A stretch of 8,362 bases of DNA from Candidatus Iainarchaeum sp. Lineage in GTDB: Archaea; Iainarchaeota; Iainarchaeia; Iainarchaeales; JAXPJC01. Position 1 is the stretch's first letter; each line of letters begins with the position of its first letter. The stretch lies in assembly GCA_018304445.1 (NCBI GenBank), contig JAGVWD010000037.1, positions 1 through 8,362 on the forward strand. The letters are read 5' to 3'. A program made the translations under genes and the position numbers. The notes under the pieces are model-generated. The model ran no database searches and was not told the DNA's origin. It saw only the letters and a program-made list of their open reading frames with translations. This document shows, piece after piece, positions 6,948-8,362 of this stretch.

Positions 6948-6955
6948 TATATAAA
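6948..6955 (-). promoter_or_regulatory. TATA-like box for the Yip1-like gene
   Basis: The minus strand reads TTTATATA, centred about 37 bp upstream of the ATG at 6914 and just after the tyrS stop codon. It would give a leader of roughly 10 bases; no Shine-Dalgarno match is evident there. Confidence 0.55.
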
Positions 6956-6958
6956 GTT

Positions 6959-7936
6959 TTACTTTCTGAATTCCCCGCGTATGGGTTCAAGGATTTCAGC
7001 AAGCTTTTCCGCAACAGCATTCTTCAGGTCCATTGGATGCAGTTCCTTACTTGCAAACGCCTTTTCAAGCGCCTCATAGCTTCCGAAGGAAACAGCGCCC
7101 CCGAACTTCTCAGGCCTGTTTATCTCAAGCAGCGTAATTTTTGGGAAAACAATCAGCTTTGTTATTTCAAGCACGGGGTTGTTTTCAATTATGCCCTCGG
7201 GGCAGAATGCCTTGTTTATCTTGTTTTTTATGTCCTCCGCGCTGTCTCTTACAGAAATGAAGCTTTCAGGAACAGAGCTTGACATTTTTTGCCCTGGGCC
7301 CTGCAAAGAATTTATGAGGGGCGTATGCACAAATGCGGGCTTTTTGTATTTTATAAGCTCAAGCGTTTCCCTTGCCAACATATGTATTTTCCTCTGCTCC
7401 AGTCCCGCTTCGGCAACATCCGCCTCAAGGTATTTTATGTCAGCAATCTGCATCAAAGGATAGAGCGTTTGGGAGATTGTTGCATTTTCCACATCGCGCG
7501 CAACCTCCTGCATGCTTCTCAATCCCCTGTTAATTGTGGTGTGGAGCGCAAGCATGAAAACATCATCAATGTAATTCTGCTTTCTCTGGAATTTGCTCCC
7601 GAGGAAGAATTTAGCATTCTTGAATCCAATCTTCCTGCAAGCCTTTTCGTATAATTTTGCAGATTCGTGTATTGTTTTCCAGTCGCCCTTCTTGTTCAGC
7701 CACGCATGCCAATCCGCAAGCAAAATTTTTACCTGGAAGCCGGCCTTTTCCATATCAAGCAGCTTGAAAAGCGTTACCAAATGCCCTATGTGCAGCTCCC
7801 CAGAAGGCTCGTAGCCGCAGTATGCAATGGGCTTCTTCTTGCCCTGCAATAATTGCGCCAGTTCCTCTTCCGTAACAATTTCAGCGGAATTGCGCCTTAT
7901 CAACTGCATGCGCTCTTCTAAAGACAATTTAGCCAT
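6959..7936 (-). CDS. tyrS: Tyrosyl-tRNA synthetase, archaeal type
   Basis: A 325-residue class I synthetase that charges tRNA-Tyr with tyrosine. Its sequence runs parallel to the M. jannaschii enzyme from near the N-terminus (IRRNSAEIVTEEEL, 13-26) to the end (ELHPMDLKNAVAEKLAEILEPIR). The HIGH signature is HIGH at 49-52 within YEPSGELHIGHL, and the KMSKS-class loop is KMSSS at 217-221. Tyrosine-recognition residues are kept: Tyr39 (equivalent to M. jannaschii Tyr32), Gln163 and Asp166 (equivalent to Asp158), followed by the EQRKIHMLARE segment (180-190). There is no S4-like C-terminal domain, as expected for archaeal and eukaryotic forms recognising a C1-G72 tRNA. A TATA-like box lies 39 bp upstream. 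The ATG at 7936 adds seven residues compared with M. jannaschii; Met10 is a possible alternative start. It is divergent from the antitoxin-like gene across the 35-bp repeats. Confidence 0.98.
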   Translation of the reverse strand: MAKLSLEERMQLIRRNSAEIVTEEELAQLLQGKKKPIAYCGYEPSGELHIGHLVTLFKLLDMEKAGFQVKILLADWHAWLNKKGDWKTIHESAKLYEKACRKIGFKNAKFFLGSKFQRKQNYIDDVFMLALHTTINRGLRSMQEVARDVENATISQTLYPLMQIADIKYLEADVAEAGLEQRKIHMLARETLELIKYKKPAFVHTPLINSLQGPGQKMSSSVPESFISVRDSAEDIKNKINKAFCPEGIIENNPVLEITKLIVFPKITLLEINRPEKFGGAVSFGSYEALEKAFASKELHPMDLKNAVAEKLAEILEPIRGEFRK

Positions 7937-7971
7937 TAAACCACAACTTGCTAATATTATTACCGGTGGTG

Positions 7972-7979
7972 TATTTATA
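7972..7979 (-). promoter_or_regulatory. TATA-like box for tyrS
   Basis: The minus strand reads TATAAATA, centred about 39.5 bp before the ATG at 7936. A start site at normal archaeal spacing would leave a leader of about 13 bases with no clear Shine-Dalgarno sequence. The 35-bp tandem repeats begin 12 bp upstream of this box. Confidence 0.6.
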
Positions 7980-7991
7980 GGTTTATTATTG

Positions 7992-8061
7992 ATGAGAACC
8001 TGCAGTGGCTGGTAAGTGCAGGCTGCATGAGAACCTGCAGTGGCTGGTAAGTGCAGGCTGC
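7992..8061. repeat. Perfect 35-bp tandem duplication with internal inverted repeats
   Basis: Two identical head-to-tail copies occupy 7992-8026 and 8027-8061. Each begins ATGAGAACCTGCAG and ends GTGCAGGCTGC. Within each copy CCTGCA and TGCAGG form a 6-bp inverted repeat around 12 bases (first copy 7999-8004 and 8017-8022). The unit is much more G+C-rich than the flanking promoter DNA. It lies between the tyrS TATA box and the antitoxin TATA box, upstream of both. There is no spacer between copies, so it is not a CRISPR array. Confidence 0.95.
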
Positions 8062-8070
8062 TAAAACCAT

Positions 8071-8082
8071 ATATTTAAATAT
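8071..8082 (+). promoter_or_regulatory. TATA-like box for the antitoxin-like gene
   Basis: ATATTTAAATAT is a strong TATA match centred about 37.5 bp before the ATG at 8114. The predicted leader is about 10 bases and includes GTGAT at 8103-8107, which could pair with an archaeal anti-Shine-Dalgarno sequence six bases before the ATG. Confidence 0.6.
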
Positions 8083-8097
8083 TATGTGATTCACATA
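8083..8097. promoter_or_regulatory. Candidate operator: 15-bp inverted repeat in the antitoxin-like promoter
   Basis: TATGTGATTCACATA has perfect 7-bp arms around one central base. It begins one base past the TATA-like box and ends before the predicted transcription start, so a bound repressor would block initiation. Ribbon-helix-helix antitoxins commonly bind such palindromes in their own promoter; that this protein does so is inference. Confidence 0.5.
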
Positions 8098-8113
8098 TTT
8101 ATTGTGATGCAAG

Positions 8114-8362
8114 ATGAACATTACTTTATCTGTCAGCGGAGAATTGGAAACACTGGTTAAAAGCCACAGGCAGATTAAATGGACGGAAATAGCAAGGGAA
8201 GCCATAAGAACTGAAGCAGAACGGATGAAAAAGCTTGAAATACTGCAGAAATACATGGAGCGCGCCCCCATAACCCAGGAAGAGTGGGAATGGATGGACA
8301 TAATTGACTGGCACCCTGTTGATGAGCTGCAGTACAAGAAAAGCTTTATAGAAAAAAGCCTG
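8114..8362 (+). CDS. Ribbon-helix-helix antitoxin-like protein (VapB-like), C-terminus cut by window edge
   Basis: The frame is open from the ATG at 8114 to the window end, giving 83 residues without a stop. Residues 1-40 fit a ribbon-helix-helix DNA-binding domain: a short N-terminal strand with alternating residues (NITLSVSG), a first helix (ELETLVKSHRQ), the turn KWTEIAREAIRTEAERMKK with its typical W-[ST]-E-[IV]-x-R start to helix 2. The remainder (41-83) is charged and aromatic (EEWEWMDIIDWHPVDEL) and could be the toxin-neutralising tail. In archaea this arrangement is most often the VapB antitoxin of a VapBC module, with a PIN-domain RNase toxin directly downstream; that neighbour lies outside the window. 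A TATA-like box and a palindromic operator candidate precede it. The ATG at 8106 is out of frame and is not the start. It could instead be a stand-alone transcriptional regulator. Confidence 0.75.
   Translation, partial: MNITLSVSGELETLVKSHRQIKWTEIAREAIRTEAERMKKLEILQKYMERAPITQEEWEWMDIIDWHPVDELQYKKSFIEKSL

Noticed and set aside
7992..8050. Seven-codon mini-ORF (MRTCSGW) present in each repeat copy, as a possible leader peptide
   Set aside because: Its duplication follows automatically from the 35-bp repeat, it has no ribosome-binding site, and it lies upstream of the antitoxin TATA box, so it would not be in that transcript.
7992..8061. CRISPR-like repeat array
   Set aside because: There are only two copies and they abut with no spacer; this is a plain tandem duplication.
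7937..8061. T-box-like leader controlling tyrS
   Set aside because: The repeats lie upstream of the predicted tyrS TATA box and would not be transcribed into its leader. T-boxes are a bacterial mechanism, and no T-box core sequence is visible.
7975..8337. Minus-strand frame of 120 codons opposite the antitoxin-like gene
   Set aside because: It is Cys/Ser/His-rich with no family features, reads through the antitoxin promoter and repeats, and covers the tyrS upstream region.

Overview
The window looks like archaeal chromosome. The tyrosyl-tRNA synthetase is the short archaeal/eukaryotic form closely resembling the Methanocaldococcus jannaschii enzyme. Most genes are preceded by A/T-only TATA-like boxes about 27 to 40 bp upstream of the ATG, with no room for a Shine-Dalgarno leader in several cases. 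A ribbon-helix-helix antitoxin-like gene of archaeal style sits at the right edge. Compact spacing, small orphan genes and a Kef-type antiporter would suit a small-genome (for example DPANN-like) archaeon, but that lineage guess is inference; no rRNA or ribosomal protein is present to fix it.

Layout from left to right. Positions 1-1138 (minus) hold a 2-isopropylmalate synthase-like enzyme cut by the window edge. Divergent from it is a HAD-family phosphatase (1331-1936, plus) with clearly more A+T-rich coding. Converging on that is a 581-residue CPA2/Kef-type cation:proton antiporter with a C-terminal RCK (TrkA-N) domain (1973-3718, minus), followed upstream by cysteinyl-tRNA synthetase (3758-5155, minus). 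Two unrecognised small genes (5200-5736 minus and 5791-6213 plus) diverge from a 54-bp gap. Then come a Yip1-like five-helix membrane protein (6273-6914, minus) and tyrosyl-tRNA synthetase (6959-7936, minus). The tyrS upstream region carries a perfect 35-bp tandem duplication, beyond which a ribbon-helix-helix antitoxin-like gene (8114 onward, plus) runs off the end.

Although five of the genes from 1973 to 7936 lie on the same strand, nearly every one has its own TATA-like element in the short gap before it, so this looks like a series of single-gene transcription units rather than an operon. The genes do not form one pathway: two aminoacyl-tRNA synthetases serve translation, the antiporter and Yip1-like protein act in the membrane, and the left-edge enzyme belongs to 2-oxo-acid chain elongation.

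The most notable regulatory structures are (i) a perfectly palindromic TATTTAAATA placed exactly midway between the two orphan genes' start codons, (ii) the 35-bp tandem repeat between the tyrS and antitoxin promoters, and (iii) a 15-bp inverted repeat just downstream of the antitoxin TATA box, a likely autoregulatory operator. I saw no complete new multi-gene system; the orphan divergent pair is the best candidate for something undescribed.
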